Below, piece after piece: positions 37,116 through 47,307 of a DNA stretch of 64,000 bases (positions within the stretch are counted from its first letter, which is position 1; the number at the start of each line of letters is the position of its first letter). The position numbers were made by a program, and so were the translations under genes. The notes under the pieces were generated by a model. The model did no database searches. It had not been told where the DNA came from and saw nothing but the letters and a program-made list of their open reading frames with translations. Origin of the DNA: Prauserella muralis (GTDB lineage: Bacteria; Actinomycetota; Actinomycetes; Mycobacteriales; Pseudonocardiaceae); contig NZ_MASW01000002.1 of the NCBI RefSeq assembly GCF_003202285.1, positions 310,001-374,000 on the forward strand, written 5' to 3'.

Positions 37116-37508
37116 GTGAACGGCGTGGCGCGCTGCGCGCAGAGGGGGAGCCACGGATCGCGGCTGGCACTCGGCAGGCGGGGGGAGGACCTGGCGGCCG
37201 AGCACCTGCGGCAGCGGGGGCTGGTGGTGCTCAGCCGCAACTGGCGGTGCCGCGAGGGCGAGCTCGACCTGGTGGCCACGGACGGCAGGACGCTGATCGT
37301 CTGTGAGGTCAAGACCCGCTCCGGTCCCGCCTACGGGCAGCCCGCGGAGGCCGTGACCGCGGACAAGCGCTCGCGGATCCGGCGGCTCGCCGGCCGGTGG
37401 CTGACCGACCACCGGGTCGCCTGGTGCGAGATCCGCTTCGACGTGATCGCCATCGACTGGCCTCCTGGCGGGGGCGCCTTCGTCCGGCACATCGAGGGGG
37501 CGTTCTGA
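37116..37508 (+). CDS. yraN: YraN/UPF0102 family nuclease-like protein
   Basis: A 130-aa Holliday-junction-resolvase-fold protein. The nuclease-like core is LGRRGEDLAAEHL, NWRCREGELDLVATDG and VCEVKTRSG (E-x8-D-ExK type active site). It commonly precedes comM and dprA. Its exact role is unknown. The GTG at 37116 gives a 15-residue variable N-terminus before the core. Confidence 0.92.
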   Translation: MNGVARCAQRGSHGSRLALGRRGEDLAAEHLRQRGLVVLSRNWRCREGELDLVATDGRTLIVCEVKTRSGPAYGQPAEAVTADKRSRIRRLAGRWLTDHRVAWCEIRFDVIAIDWPPGGGAFVRHIEGAF

Positions 37509-39019
37509 TGCCGCTCGCGCGCGCGTGGTCGGTCGCCCTGCTCGGCATCGACGGGCGGCTGGTGGAGATCGAGGCGGACATCGGCGCGGGACTGCCGGGC
37601 ACGAAGCTCGTCGGGCTGCCCGATCCCGGGTTGCGCGAGGCGAAGGACCGGGTCCGGGCGGCCGTGCGCAACAGCGGTCACAAGTGGCCCGAGACCAGTG
37701 TCACGCTGGGTCTGTCGCCCGCCAACCTGCCGAAGGTGGGCTCCGGGTACGACCTGGGCATCGCGGTCGCCGTGCTGGCCGCGTCCGGGGTGGTGCCCGC
37801 GACCAAGCTGCTCGGCACGGTACTGCTGGGTGAGCTGGCGCTCGACGGCAGGGTGCGGCCCGTGCGGGGCGTGCTGCCCGCGTTGCTGGCGGCGCGGGGC
37901 CGCGGCTACAAGCGGGCCGTCGTCGCCGTGGAGTCGCTCGTCGAGGGCGCGCTCGTGGACGGCGTGGAGGTCTCCGGCGCGGCGCGGCTGGACGAGGTGA
38001 TCGGCTGGCTACGGGACGAGCAGCCGCTGGCCGAGGCGGCCGTTCCCGCCGAGGCGGAGCCGCCCACGGTGCCGGACCTCGCCGATGTGCTGGGGCAGCC
38101 GGAGGCACGCTGGGCACTGGAGGTCGCCGCCGCGGGCGGACACCACCTGCTGCTCACCGGGCCGCCCGGGGTGGGCAAGACGATGCTGGCCTCGCGGCTG
38201 CCCGGGCTGTTGCCGAGGTTGTCGCTGGAGCAGTCGTTGCAGGTCACGGCCGTCCATTCGATCGAGGGCTCGCTGGAGGCGGACGCGCCTCTGGTGCGGG
38301 TGCCGCCGTTCGTGTCACCGCACCACACCATCTCGGTGGCGGCGCTCGTGGGCGGCGGCAGCGGGCTGGCCATGCCGGGGGCGATCAGCATGGCCCACTG
38401 CGGGGTGCTCTTCCTCGATGAGGCCCCCGAGTTCGGCGGGGAGCGGCTCGACTCCCTGCGCACGGTGCTCGAACAGGGGGAGGTGCGCATCGCCCGCTCG
38501 CGGGGCGTGGTGCGCTACCCGGCGCGGTTCCAGCTGGTGCTGGCCGCCAACCCGTGCGCGTGCGCACCACCGAGGGAGGTGGACTGTTGTTGCACGCCCG
38601 CGGCCCGGCGCCGGTATCAGAGCAGGCTGTCCGGGCCGCTGCTCGACCGCGTCGACCTGCGGGTGCGGCTGCGCCCGATCACGGCGCTGAGCGTGCGCGA
38701 CGCGGGGCAGCCGGAGCGCACCGAGCAGGTGCGCGAGCGGGTGGAACTGGCGAGGCAGCGGGCGGCCGCGCGGTGGGCGGCGCACGGCTGGCAGACCAAC
38801 GCCGAGGTGCCCGGTCCCGCGCTGCGCAGGGAGTTCGCGCTGCCCGGCCCGGCCACGGCGCTGCTCGACCGGAGTCTTGACCGCGGTGCCATCACCGCGC
38901 GCGGCGCGGACCGGTGCCTGCGGGTCGCGTGGACCCTGGCGGATCTGGCCGGGGACGACGAGCCGGACGCCGACCAGGTGGCGGCCGCTCTGGAGTTCCG
39001 GGATCGGAGGGCGGCGTGA
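37508..39019 (+). CDS. comM: ComM/YifB family Mg-chelatase-like AAA ATPase
   Basis: A 503-aa helicase-like AAA+ protein. N-terminal Lon-like domain, Walker A GPPGVGKTMLASRLPG, Walker B HCGVLFLDEAPEF, and a Cys-rich insertion (ACAPPREVDCCCTP) that may bind zinc. In other bacteria ComM promotes branch migration during transformation. TGATG overlap with yraN, GTGA overlap with dprA. Confidence 0.93.
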   Translation: MPLARAWSVALLGIDGRLVEIEADIGAGLPGTKLVGLPDPGLREAKDRVRAAVRNSGHKWPETSVTLGLSPANLPKVGSGYDLGIAVAVLAASGVVPATKLLGTVLLGELALDGRVRPVRGVLPALLAARGRGYKRAVVAVESLVEGALVDGVEVSGAARLDEVIGWLRDEQPLAEAAVPAEAEPPTVPDLADVLGQPEARWALEVAAAGGHHLLLTGPPGVGKTMLASRLPGLLPRLSLEQSLQVTAVHSIEGSLEADAPLVRVPPFVSPHHTISVAALVGGGSGLAMPGAISMAHCGVLFLDEAPEFGGERLDSLRTVLEQGEVRIARSRGVVRYPARFQLVLAANPCACAPPREVDCCCTPAARRRYQSRLSGPLLDRVDLRVRLRPITALSVRDAGQPERTEQVRERVELARQRAAARWAAHGWQTNAEVPGPALRREFALPGPATALLDRSLDRGAITARGADRCLRVAWTLADLAGDDEPDADQVAAALEFRDRRAA

Positions 39020-40161
39020 CCAGCCCGGAGCGACTGGCGCGGGCCTACCTGCTGCGGGTGGCCGAGCCGCCCGCGCCCGCACTGCTGACGTTCGTGGCCG
39101 AGCACGGTCCGGTCGGCGCGGCGGAGGCCGTGCGGCGAGGCGAGGTGCCGGAGGCCGTGCTGCAGGAGACGAGCGCACGCCGGGAGATCGACCTGGCCGA
39201 GCGCGATCTCGCCGGGGCGCGGGAGGCGGGAGCCCGGCTGGTGATCCCGGAGGACGACGAATGGCCTGCCTGGCCGCTGCTCTCGCTGGACGTCGCGACC
39301 GGCCGGGGTGCCGAGGGGGTGGCGGCGCCACTCGCTTTGTGGGTGCGCGGCGCCGCGCGGCTCGACGAGGCGGCCGACGAGGCCGTCGCGATCGTCGGAG
39401 CGCGGGCGGCGAGTGAGTACGGCCAGCACGTCTCCTCCGAGCTGGGGTATGCCCTGGCCGAACACGGTGTCGCCGTCTTCTCCGGCGCCGCGTACGGCAT
39501 CGACGGCGCGGCGCATCGGGGAGCCGTCATCGCGGGCGGTGTCACGGTGGCCGTGCTTGGCTGCGCGCTCGATGCCGGCTACCCCGCCGGGCACGTGGGC
39601 CTCTACGACCGCATCGCGCGGCGCGGTGCCGTCGTGAGCGAGTACCCGCCGGGCACGCCGCCTGCCCGGCACCGGTTTCTCGTGCGCAACCGGCTCATCG
39701 CCGGGCTCACGGCGGGCACCGTGGTGGTCGAGGCGGGCGCGCGCAGCGGTGCCCGCAACACCGCCGCGACGGCCGGTGCCCTCGGCAAGGTGGTGATGGC
39801 CGTCCCGGGGCCCATCGGCTCCGCGATGTCGGTGGGCTGCCACCGGCTCATCCGCGACGCCCACGCCACGCTCGTGGCCTCGGCGGCCGACGTGCTGGAG
39901 ACCGTCGGCAGGCTCGGCACGGGCGACGCGCCGCAGCCGCGAAGCCCGCGCCGCCGCACCGACGGCCTCGGTCCCCAGGCGTTGCGGGTCCACGAGGCGC
40001 TGGGTGAGCGACGCGGCAAGTCGCCGGAGGGCATCGCCGCCGAATCCGGGGTGCCGCTGCCTCGCGTGCGGGCCCTGCTGCCCGCGCTGGAACTGGACGG
40101 TCTCAGCGAGCGTTGCGAGACCGGCTGGCGCCGGGCCCGGACCCCGCCACCCCGGTCCTGA
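39016..40161 (+). CDS. dprA: DNA-processing protein DprA
   Basis: A 381-aa DprA. Rossmann-fold signatures: VAIVGARAASEYG, GVAVFSGAAYGIDGAAHRGA, LVRNRLIAGL and VEAGARSGARNTAATA. The C-terminal winged-helix segment spans about residues 315-370. It loads RecA on incoming single-stranded DNA. The overlapping yraN-comM-dprA genes form one unit. Confidence 0.95.
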   Translation: MTSPERLARAYLLRVAEPPAPALLTFVAEHGPVGAAEAVRRGEVPEAVLQETSARREIDLAERDLAGAREAGARLVIPEDDEWPAWPLLSLDVATGRGAEGVAAPLALWVRGAARLDEAADEAVAIVGARAASEYGQHVSSELGYALAEHGVAVFSGAAYGIDGAAHRGAVIAGGVTVAVLGCALDAGYPAGHVGLYDRIARRGAVVSEYPPGTPPARHRFLVRNRLIAGLTAGTVVVEAGARSGARNTAATAGALGKVVMAVPGPIGSAMSVGCHRLIRDAHATLVASAADVLETVGRLGTGDAPQPRSPRRRTDGLGPQALRVHEALGERRGKSPEGIAAESGVPLPRVRALLPALELDGLSERCETGWRRARTPPPRS

Positions 40162-40293
40162 CCCGCGCACCCGCCGGCCAGCACACCGACCCGGGCGCCA
40201 GCACGCGGCAGGGGACCGGGTGCGGGTCTCGGCTTGATCATGCTGGCGTGGCGATGCTTGACCATCCGCGCTGCGTACCGCAGCGTCAACGGC

Positions 40294-41307
40294 ATGGCGT
40301 CATCATCGGTTCGCGGTGCGTCAGGCCGGGGGCCGCGGCCCGCTCCGCGGCGCGCGGATCTGGCGCGGGCGCGGGAGGCACTGCCTGCCCCGGCGCACGA
40401 TCTGGTCGCCGCCTACGAGCGTCACCTGCGGGCCGAACGGGGACTGTCCGGGCACACGGTGCGCGCCTACGTCGGCGACGTGGTGTCCCTGCTCGGCTTC
40501 CTCCACGAGGGCCGCGACCAGGCCCCGAGCGACGGCGCCGCAGGGCTGGACGTCGGCGTGCTGCGGGCCTGGCTCGCCGGCCAACGCGGCGAGGGGCACA
40601 GCCGGAGCACGCTGGCCCGGCGGGCGGCGGCGGCCAGAACCTTCACGGCCTGGGCACACCGCACCGGCGTGCTGCCGACCGACCCCGGCGCACGGCTGGT
40701 GGCGCCGAAGGCACACCGCACGCTGCCCGGCGTCCTGCGACCGGAGCAGGCGCGCAGCCTGCTGACCTCCTCCGGCTCGGGGGCGGGCGAAGGCGACCCG
40801 GTCGCGGTGCGTGATCATGCGTTGCTGGAACTGCTGTACGCGGCGGGTGTGCGGGTATCGGAGCTGTGTGGGCTGGACGTCGACGACATCGAATTCGACC
40901 GCAGGGTGGCGCGCGTGCTCGGCAAAGGGAACAAGGAACGAATGGTCCCGTTCGGGCAACCCGCGGAACGTGCCCTGCGTCGATGGATCGAGGGGGGTCG
41001 CTCCGCCTTGGCAACGGAGTCATCGGGCGCGGCCTTGTTCCTCGGCGTCAGAGGCAAGCGCATCGACCCGAGGACGGTGCGACGAGTCGTGCACCAGGCC
41101 GTAGAGTCTGTGCCGGGCGCCACCGACATGGGCCCGCACGGCCTGCGTCATTCGGCGGCGACACACCTGCTCGAAGGCGGGGCGGACCTTCGCAGCGTTC
41201 AGGAACTGCTCGGTCACGCTACGCTAGCCACGACGCAGCTCTACACCCACGTGACCGTCGAGCGGCTGAAGGCGATCCATGACCGAACCCACCCCCGTGC
41301 CCAATGA
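40294..41307 (+). CDS. xerC: Tyrosine recombinase XerC-like
   Basis: A 337-aa tyrosine recombinase with the full catalytic set: Arg187 (GVRVSEL), Lys211 (LGKGNKER), His282 and Arg285 ([11 protein letters not shown]), His308 (LGHATL) and Tyr317 (TTQLYTHV). Its place between dprA and rpsB is where xerC sits in mycobacteria, so a dimer-chromosome-resolution role is expected rather than phage integration. ATG at 40294 was chosen; an ATG 60 nt upstream is possible. The end overlaps the sigma-factor start by 29 nt. Confidence 0.9.
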   Translation: MASSSVRGASGRGPRPAPRRADLARAREALPAPAHDLVAAYERHLRAERGLSGHTVRAYVGDVVSLLGFLHEGRDQAPSDGAAGLDVGVLRAWLAGQRGEGHSRSTLARRAAAARTFTAWAHRTGVLPTDPGARLVAPKAHRTLPGVLRPEQARSLLTSSGSGAGEGDPVAVRDHALLELLYAAGVRVSELCGLDVDDIEFDRRVARVLGKGNKERMVPFGQPAERALRRWIEGGRSALATESSGAALFLGVRGKRIDPRTVRRVVHQAVESVPGATDMGPHGLRHSAATHLLEGGADLRSVQELLGHATLATTQLYTHVTVERLKAIHDRTHPRAQ

Positions 41308-42328
41308 CATCGGTGGAGATTCGGCCCGTGCGGTCGGCCAGGCCGGCCGCCGCGTCGAGAACGGCAGTCAGGTGACCACGCAGCTTGCCGATGAGAACCC
41401 GCGTCCCGGGGACGCGAGCGCCGGCAGTGCGCCCGGCTCCGTTGCCGACACCCATCATGCCATCCCCCATCCGGGGGGTGAAAGGGAGCCCGGTTCCGGT
41501 GCGTCCCCCGGCGATGAGCGCGCCGACAGCGCCGGCACCGGCGCATCGGAAGGCGACGAGTCCGGCGAGGGCGAGACCGCCATCCAGGCCCTGTGGCGCG
41601 AGTTCACCACCTCGCCGAGCCAGCGGGTCCGCGACCGGCTCGTCCTGCACTACGCGCCGCTGGTCAAGTACGTGGCGGGCAGGGTCGGCACCGGGCTGCC
41701 CGCGCACGTCGACGTCGCGGACCTGATCCAGTCCGGCATCTTCGGCCTTGTCGACGCCATCGAGAAGTTCGACCCGGAGCGCGGGCTGCGGTTCGAGACC
41801 TACGCCATGCAGCGCATCCGGGGCGCGATCCTCGACGACCTGCGCTCGCAGGACTGGGTGCCCAGGGTCGTCCGCAGCAGGGCCCGCGAGGCCGAGCGCG
41901 CCATCGACCGGCTGGAGGCGCGGCTGCGCCGCACGCCCACCGATGCCGAGCTGGCCGCCGAACTGGGCATCACGCTCGACGAGCTGCGCGACCTCTACGG
42001 CCAGCTGCAGCTGACGAGCGTCGTGGCGCTGGAGGACCTCGTCGCCGCGGGGCGGGACAGCGGCTCGCTCGTCGACTCGCTGCCCGACGAGGACGCCGTC
42101 GACCCCGCCGCCGTGCTCGTGGACCGCGACAACCGCCGCCAGCTGGCCGAGGCCATCGCCCAGCTCACCGAACGGGACCGCGTGGTGGTGAGCCTCTACT
42201 ACTTCGAGAGCCTCACCCTCGCCGAGATCGGCAAGGTGCTCGGCGTCACCGAGTCGCGGGTCAGCCAGCTGCACACCCGCGCGGTGCTGAGGCTGCGGGC
42301 CAAGCTCCAGGAGCAGGCCACGGTCTGA
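41279..42328 (+). CDS. whiG: RNA polymerase sigma factor, WhiG/FliA type
   Basis: A 349-aa sigma-28 family factor. Residues 1-100 are a low-complexity Gly/Ala/Glu/Asp/Pro-rich extension. Region 2 is [14 protein letters not shown]...[36 protein letters not shown] (read in sections); region 4 ends [20 protein letters not shown]. It sits upstream of rpsB, as whiG does in Streptomyces, where it commits aerial hyphae to sporulation; its presence suggests a differentiating or filamentous host. The 29-nt overlap with xerC couples them. Confidence 0.9.
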   Translation: MTEPTPVPNDIGGDSARAVGQAGRRVENGSQVTTQLADENPRPGDASAGSAPGSVADTHHAIPHPGGEREPGSGASPGDERADSAGTGASEGDESGEGETAIQALWREFTTSPSQRVRDRLVLHYAPLVKYVAGRVGTGLPAHVDVADLIQSGIFGLVDAIEKFDPERGLRFETYAMQRIRGAILDDLRSQDWVPRVVRSRAREAERAIDRLEARLRRTPTDAELAAELGITLDELRDLYGQLQLTSVVALEDLVAAGRDSGSLVDSLPDEDAVDPAAVLVDRDNRRQLAEAIAQLTERDRVVVSLYYFESLTLAEIGKVLGVTESRVSQLHTRAVLRLRAKLQEQATV

Positions 42329-42346
42329 GCGCCGGGGCCACGCGCC

Positions 42347-42934
42347 TCACGCCTCCCACGGCTTGAGCCGCAGCACGATGCTCACGCGCACCAACCGCAG
42401 CGGATCCAGGTACTCCTCGCCGCGCCGCACGCCCCAGTGCAGGCACGCGGCCGCCGCGCAGCCCGCGTGCCCGGCGGCGACCGTGCCGATCACCTGACCC
42501 TCGTACACCTGCTCGCCCGCGGCCACGGTGGGAGCCACCGGCTCGTAGGTGGTGCGCAGCCCGCCGTCGTGCTCGATCGACACGACGCCGCGCCCGGCGA
42601 GGGTGCCCGCGAAGACCACGAACCCGGTCCCCGCCGCCAGCACGTCCTGGCCGGGGCGCGCGGCGAGGTCGACCCCGCGGTGCCCGGCACCGTAGGCGCT
42701 GGGTGGTGGCCGGAACGGCCGGGCCACCGCCGGCGTCGGCGACAGTGGCCAGCCGAACCGTGGCTCGTCCGCGGCGAGGGCGGGCACGGAGGCGCCGGCG
42801 GCCTCGGCGGCCGTCACCGGCGGCGCGGACGGCAGGACGGCGAGCAGCAGGCCGAGCCCGGCGACGAGCCGCGCGAGGGGGCGCCGGGTGCCCGGCGTGC
42901 CCGCACGAGCCGGTGGCGGTGCGAGATCGGTCAT
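42347..42934 (-). CDS. Secreted M23 (LytM) family peptidase
   Basis: A 195-aa protein with a signal peptide ([20 protein letters not shown]...VTAAEA) and a LytM domain. Zn ligands are His and Asp in [11 protein letters not shown], and His in [13 protein letters not shown]. HxGxD is intact; the second His motif is LHWGV. It probably cleaves peptidoglycan cross-links or acts as an activator. It is conserved opposite rpsB in actinobacteria. The ATG at 42934 gives the signal peptide; it is divergent from rpsB. Confidence 0.88.
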   Translation of the reverse strand: MTDLAPPPARAGTPGTRRPLARLVAGLGLLLAVLPSAPPVTAAEAAGASVPALAADEPRFGWPLSPTPAVARPFRPPPSAYGAGHRGVDLAARPGQDVLAAGTGFVVFAGTLAGRGVVSIEHDGGLRTTYEPVAPTVAAGEQVYEGQVIGTVAAGHAGCAAAACLHWGVRRGEEYLDPLRLVRVSIVLRLKPWEA

Positions 42935-42984
42935 CCACCCAGCGTGACGGCTCGGGCGGGCCCGGGGAGTGGCGGCGGGAAATC

Positions 42985-43012
42985 TGTGGACAACTCGGGT
43001 CGTTGTGGACAA
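42985..43012 (-). promoter_or_regulatory. Two perfect DnaA boxes upstream of rpsB
   Basis: TGTGGACAA at 42985-42993 and 43004-43012 (TTGTCCACA on the minus strand), 19 bp apart, in the 368-nt gap between the M23 gene and rpsB. Both match the actinobacterial consensus exactly. Confidence 0.55.
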
Positions 43013-43302
43013 CCGGCGTCCGTTGGGGTTGCCGATTCGAGAAGCGCAGGCGGGTCGGCGTACACTATTGGGCGCGGTCTGTGTGCTCACAGGCTGACTT
43101 CGCGTGCATGTGCGCGCCCCGTCCGCCGGTCGGTGGACGGAGCGGACGATGCCCGGCGGTCTCCGCGGTACAACGCAACACCAACGAGTCCGGACATCGG
43201 CACGGCACCAGGGCGACTGGCCACCCGGCCAGCCGCGGCAACCGGCCCCGCGCGCCGAGCCTGCACCCGGCGCGCCAACACAGAAGAGGTGCGAATCCGG
43301 CC
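43013..43302 (+). other. rpsB promoter and leader
   Basis: A -10-like TACACT lies at 43061-43066 within GGCGTACACTATTG; no convincing -35 is seen. The remaining ~230 nt to rpsB is a long leader without an ORF of its own, possibly carrying S2 autoregulation. The RBS just before the ATG is weak (AGAGG is about 14 nt upstream). Confidence 0.4.
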
Positions 43303-44142
43303 ATGGCCGTCGTCACCATGAAGCAGCTGCTCGATTCCGGCGTGCACTTCGGGCACCAGACCCGCCGCTGGAATCCGAAGATGAAGCGCTACATCCTCAC
43401 CGAGCGCAACGGCATCTACATCATCGACCTGCAGCAGACGCTGACCTACATCGACCGGGCTTTCGAGTTCGTGAAGGAGACGGTCGCCCACGGCGGCACG
43501 ATCCTGTTCGTCGGCACCAAGAAGCAGGCCCAGGAGGCCATCGCCAACGAGGCGCTGCGAGTCGGCATGCCGTTCGTCAACCAGCGCTGGCTCGGTGGGA
43601 TGCTCACCAACTTCCAGACCGTGCACAAGCGCCTGCAGCGGCTCAAGGAGCTGGAGTCGCAGGAGCAGACCGGCGGCTTCCAGGGCCTGACCAAGCGCGA
43701 GATCCTGACGCTCACCCGCGAGAAGGACAAGCTGGAGAAGACCCTCGGCGGCATCCGCGACATGTCCAGGGTGCCCAGCGCCGTGTGGGTGGTGGACACC
43801 AAGAAGGAGCACATCGCCGTCGGCGAGGCGCGCAAGCTCAACATCCCGGTCGTCGCGATCCTCGACACCAACTGCGACCCGGACGAGGTCGACTACCCGA
43901 TCCCGGGCAACGACGACGCGATCCGCTCGGCCGCGCTGCTGACCAAGGTCGTCGCCGAGGCCGCCGCCGCAGGCCTGATGGCCCGTTCGGGCCGCAACGG
44001 CTCGGCCCCCGAGGGCCAGGACAAGCCGGACGTCGCCTCCGGTGAGCCGCTGGCCGAGTGGGAGCAGGAGCTGCTCGCGGGCGCTGACGCAGGCGCCTCC
44101 GGCGGCTCGGAGGCCTCGGCCGAGCAGACCACCGCTTCCTGA
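43303..44142 (+). CDS. rpsB: 30S ribosomal protein S2
   Basis: A 279-aa S2. Core signatures: [46 protein letters not shown] and [13 protein letters not shown]. The Ala/Gly/Ser/Glu-rich C-terminal tail (~50 aa) is typical of actinobacteria. It heads the rpsB-tsf pair. Confidence 0.98.
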   Translation: MAVVTMKQLLDSGVHFGHQTRRWNPKMKRYILTERNGIYIIDLQQTLTYIDRAFEFVKETVAHGGTILFVGTKKQAQEAIANEALRVGMPFVNQRWLGGMLTNFQTVHKRLQRLKELESQEQTGGFQGLTKREILTLTREKDKLEKTLGGIRDMSRVPSAVWVVDTKKEHIAVGEARKLNIPVVAILDTNCDPDEVDYPIPGNDDAIRSAALLTKVVAEAAAAGLMARSGRNGSAPEGQDKPDVASGEPLAEWEQELLAGADAGASGGSEASAEQTTAS

Positions 44143-44185
44143 CCGACCACCTGCGCACACCGCGAGAAAGAACGGACAACGCACG

Positions 44186-45001
44186 ATGGCGAACTACACC
44201 GCGGCAGACGTCAAGCGCCTCCGCGAGATGACCGGCGCCGGCATGATGAACTGCAAGAAGGCGCTGGACGAGAGCGAAGGCGACTTCGACAAGGCCGTTG
44301 AGATCCTGCGCATCAAGGGCGCCAAGGACGTGGGCAAGCGCGCCGAGCGCGCCACGGCCGAGGGCCTCGTGGCAGGCGACGGTGGCGTGCTGATCGAGCT
44401 CAACTCCGAGACGGACTTCGTCGCCAAGAACGACGAGTTCCAGCAGCTCGCCGACACCATCGTCGAGGCGGCCAAGAAGCTGCGCACCAACGACGTCGAG
44501 AAGCTCAAGCTGGCCGAGGTCGACGGCAAGACCGTCAACGACCTCATCCAGGAGCTGTCGGCGAAGATCGGCGAGAAGCTCGAGCTGCGCCGGGTCGCCG
44601 TGTTCGACGGCGAGGTCTCGACCTACCTGCACCGCCGTGGCGCCGGGCTGCCCCCGGCCGTCGGCGTGCTGGTGGAGTACACCGGTGGCGACGCCGACGC
44701 CGCTCGCGGCGCCGCGCTCCAGGTCGCCGCGCTCAGGCCGAAGTTCCTGAGCCGCGACGAGGTGCCTGCCGACGTGGTGGAGAACGAGCGCCGGATCGCC
44801 GAGCAGACCGCCCGCGAGGAGGGCAAGCCGGAGCAGGCTCTGCCCAAGATCATCGAGGGCAAGGTCAACGCGTTCTTCAAGGACGTGGTGCTCCTGGAGC
44901 AGCCATCGGTCACCGACAACAAGAAGACGGTCAAGGCCCTGCTCGACGAGGCCGGTGTCACCGTGACCCGGTTCGCTCGGTTCGAGGTCGGCCAGCCGTA
45001 A
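44186..45001 (+). CDS. tsf: Elongation factor Ts
   Basis: A 271-aa nucleotide-exchange factor for EF-Tu. N-terminal UBA-like [20 protein letters not shown], then [10 protein letters not shown] and [10 protein letters not shown]. Starts 43 nt after rpsB; a strong hairpin terminator follows. Confidence 0.98.
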   Translation: MANYTAADVKRLREMTGAGMMNCKKALDESEGDFDKAVEILRIKGAKDVGKRAERATAEGLVAGDGGVLIELNSETDFVAKNDEFQQLADTIVEAAKKLRTNDVEKLKLAEVDGKTVNDLIQELSAKIGEKLELRRVAVFDGEVSTYLHRRGAGLPPAVGVLVEYTGGDADAARGAALQVAALRPKFLSRDEVPADVVENERRIAEQTAREEGKPEQALPKIIEGKVNAFFKDVVLLEQPSVTDNKKTVKALLDEAGVTVTRFARFEVGQP

Positions 45002-45016
45002 CCCCATGATCGGCAC

Positions 45017-45056
45017 CTGTGCCCCGTCTCCCGCCAGTTCTGGAGGCGGGGCACAG
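45017..45056 (+). terminator. Terminator after tsf
   Basis: CTGTGCCCCGTCTCC (45017-45031) pairs with GGAGGCGGGGCACAG (45042-45056): a 15-bp stem with one G-U and a 10-nt loop, then TTGTGGG. It separates rpsB-tsf from pyrH. Confidence 0.8.
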
Positions 45057-45107
45057 TTGTGGGAAGCCGCAACGGCGCAGAGCAGCACCTGAACGGGTGG
45101 AGGCGAC

Positions 45108-45857
45108 ATGAACGAGGACGACACCGACAGGTCCACTGGCAACTACCGGCGGGTGCTGCTGAAGCTCGGCGGCGAGATGTTCGGCGGGGGCGCCGTCGGC
45201 GTCGATCCCGACGTCGTGCACTCCGTGGCGGTGCAGATCGCCGACGTCGTGCGCGACGGCGTGCAGATGGCCGTGGTCATCGGTGGCGGGAACTACTTCC
45301 GCGGCGCCGAGCTGTCCCAGCGCGGCATGGACCGTGACCGCGCCGACTACATGGCCATGCTGGGCACGGTGATGAACTCGCTCGCCCTGCAGGACTTCCT
45401 GGAGAAGGAAGGCGTGCCGACGAGGGTCCAGACGGCGATCACCATGGGCCAGGTCGCCGAGCCCTACATCCCGCGCCGGGCCGAGCGCCACCTGGAGAAG
45501 GGGCGGGTCGTCATCTTCGGCGCCGGCACGGGGATGCCCTACTTCTCGACCGACACGGCGGCCGCCCAGCGGGCGCTCGAGATCGGCTGCGATGTGGTGC
45601 TCATGGCCAAGGCCGTGGACGGCGTCTTCACCGCCGACCCGAGGAGCGACCCCGGTGCCAAGCTGTTCGACGAGATCAGCCATCGCGAGGTCCTCGAGCG
45701 CGGGCTCAAGGTCGCGGACGCCACCGCCTTCAGCCTGTGCATGGACAACAACATGCCGATCATCGTCTTCAACCTCCTCACCGAGGGGAACATCGCCCGC
45801 GCGGTGAGTGGTGAGAGGATCGGCACACTGGTCAGTACACCCACACACCTGGAGTAG
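45108..45857 (+). CDS. pyrH: UMP kinase
   Basis: A 249-aa hexameric UMP kinase of the amino-acid-kinase fold: [42 protein letters not shown] and [14 protein letters not shown]. It makes UDP and is allosterically controlled. frr starts 2 nt after its stop. Confidence 0.97.
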   Translation: MNEDDTDRSTGNYRRVLLKLGGEMFGGGAVGVDPDVVHSVAVQIADVVRDGVQMAVVIGGGNYFRGAELSQRGMDRDRADYMAMLGTVMNSLALQDFLEKEGVPTRVQTAITMGQVAEPYIPRRAERHLEKGRVVIFGAGTGMPYFSTDTAAAQRALEIGCDVVLMAKAVDGVFTADPRSDPGAKLFDEISHREVLERGLKVADATAFSLCMDNNMPIIVFNLLTEGNIARAVSGERIGTLVSTPTHLE

Positions 45858-45859
45858 CC

Positions 45860-46417
45860 GTGATCGACGAGACCCTCTTCGATGCCGAGGAGAAGATGGA
45901 AAAAGCGGTGTCCGTCGCGAAGGAGGATCTGTCGTCGGTGCGTACCGGCCGGGCCACGCCCGCCATGTTCTCCCGCATCGTCGTCGAGTACTACGGCGCG
46001 CCGACCCCGCTGAACCAGCTCGCCAGTGTCAACATCCCCGAGGCCCGCATGGCGATCGTCAAGCCGTACGACGCCTCGCAGCTGGGCGCCATCGAGAAGG
46101 CGATCAGGGACTCCGACCTCGGTGTGAACCCGAGCAACGACGGCAGCATCATCCGCATCGTCATCCCGCAGCTCACCGAGGAGCGGCGCAAGGAGATGGT
46201 GAAGGTCGCCAAGAGCAAGGGCGAGGACGCGCGCATCTCGATCCGCAGCGTGCGCCGCAAGGCCAAGGAGGAGCTCGACCGCATTGCCAAGGACGGCGAG
46301 GCAGGTGAGGACGACGTCGCGCGGGCCGAGAAGGAACTGCAGAACCTGACGGACAAGTACGTGCATCAGGTCGACGAGCTCGTCAAGCACAAGGAATCCG
46401 AGCTCCTCGAGGTCTGA
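45860..46417 (+). CDS. frr: Ribosome recycling factor
   Basis: A 185-aa RRF with the three-helix domain: [44 protein letters not shown] and [12 protein letters not shown]. It splits post-termination ribosomes with EF-G. The stop overlaps the cdsA ATG (TGATG). Confidence 0.98.
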   Translation: MIDETLFDAEEKMEKAVSVAKEDLSSVRTGRATPAMFSRIVVEYYGAPTPLNQLASVNIPEARMAIVKPYDASQLGAIEKAIRDSDLGVNPSNDGSIIRIVIPQLTEERRKEMVKVAKSKGEDARISIRSVRRKAKEELDRIAKDGEAGEDDVARAEKELQNLTDKYVHQVDELVKHKESELLEV

Positions 46418-47307
46418 TGACGAAGGTGAGCGACCACCAGGAGGAACGCGAGAGCACGGCCGAGCCTGGAGGGTTACCCGAACCGGCGAAGAAGCCGTCC
46501 CGGGCCGGCCGTGACCTGCCCGCGGCGATCGCCGTCGGAGTGGGGCTGGGGGCAGCCATCCTGGTGTCCCTGTTCACCGTCCGGTACCTGTTCATCGGCA
46601 TCGTCGCCGCGGCGATCGCGGTGGGCACCATCGAGTTCGCCACGGCGCTGCGCAAGTCGGCCGGCATCCGGGTCGCGCTCGTCCCGGTGCTGGTCGGTGG
46701 CCAGGCGATGATCTGGCTGGCGTGGCCGTTCGGCCGCGAGGGTGCGCTCACGGCGTTCGTGCTGACCGTACTGACCTGCCTGTTGTGGCGGCTGCGCGGC
46801 GGCGCCGACGGCTACCTGCGGGACGTGGGCGCGTCGGTGTTCGCCGCCGCCTACCTGCCCCTGTTCGCTTCGTTCGCGGCGATGCTCGTGCCGCCCGAGG
46901 ACGGCGTGGGCAGGGTGCTGGCGTTCATGATCGTGGTGGTGGCCTCCGACACCGGCGGCTACACCGCCGGGGTGCTGCGCGGCAGGCACAAGATGGCGCC
47001 GTCGATCAGTCCCAAGAAGACCTGGGAGGGCTTCGGGGGCTCGCTGGCCGCGGGCATCGGCGCCGGTGCGCTGTCACTGGCGTTCCTGCTCGACGGCCAG
47101 GCGTGGCAGGGCGTCATCTTCGGCGCGGCGATCGTGCTCACCGCGACGCTCGGCGATCTGATGGAGTCGCTGATCAAGCGCGACCTCGGCATCAAGGACA
47201 TGGGCAACCTGCTGCCCGGTCACGGCGGGCTCATGGACCGGCTCGACTCGCTGCTGCCGTCGGCCGTGGTGTCCTGGCTCCTGCTCAGCGCGTTCCTGCC
47301 GTCCTGA
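46417..47307 (+). CDS. cdsA: Phosphatidate cytidylyltransferase
   Basis: A 296-aa CDP-diglyceride synthetase with about eight TM segments. The signature KRDLGIKDMGNLLPGHGGLM then DRLDSLLPSA is intact. SPKKTWEGFGGS is also diagnostic. Its last 88 nt overlap the convergent MFS gene. Confidence 0.95.
   Translation: MTKVSDHQEERESTAEPGGLPEPAKKPSRAGRDLPAAIAVGVGLGAAILVSLFTVRYLFIGIVAAAIAVGTIEFATALRKSAGIRVALVPVLVGGQAMIWLAWPFGREGALTAFVLTVLTCLLWRLRGGADGYLRDVGASVFAAAYLPLFASFAAMLVPPEDGVGRVLAFMIVVVASDTGGYTAGVLRGRHKMAPSISPKKTWEGFGGSLAAGIGAGALSLAFLLDGQAWQGVIFGAAIVLTATLGDLMESLIKRDLGIKDMGNLLPGHGGLMDRLDSLLPSAVVSWLLLSAFLPS

Noticed and set aside
40294-41307. Phage or genomic-island integrase
   Set aside because: The tyrosine recombinase is in the conserved dprA-xerC-rpsB setting with no att repeats, tRNA or phage genes nearby, so XerC is the better call.
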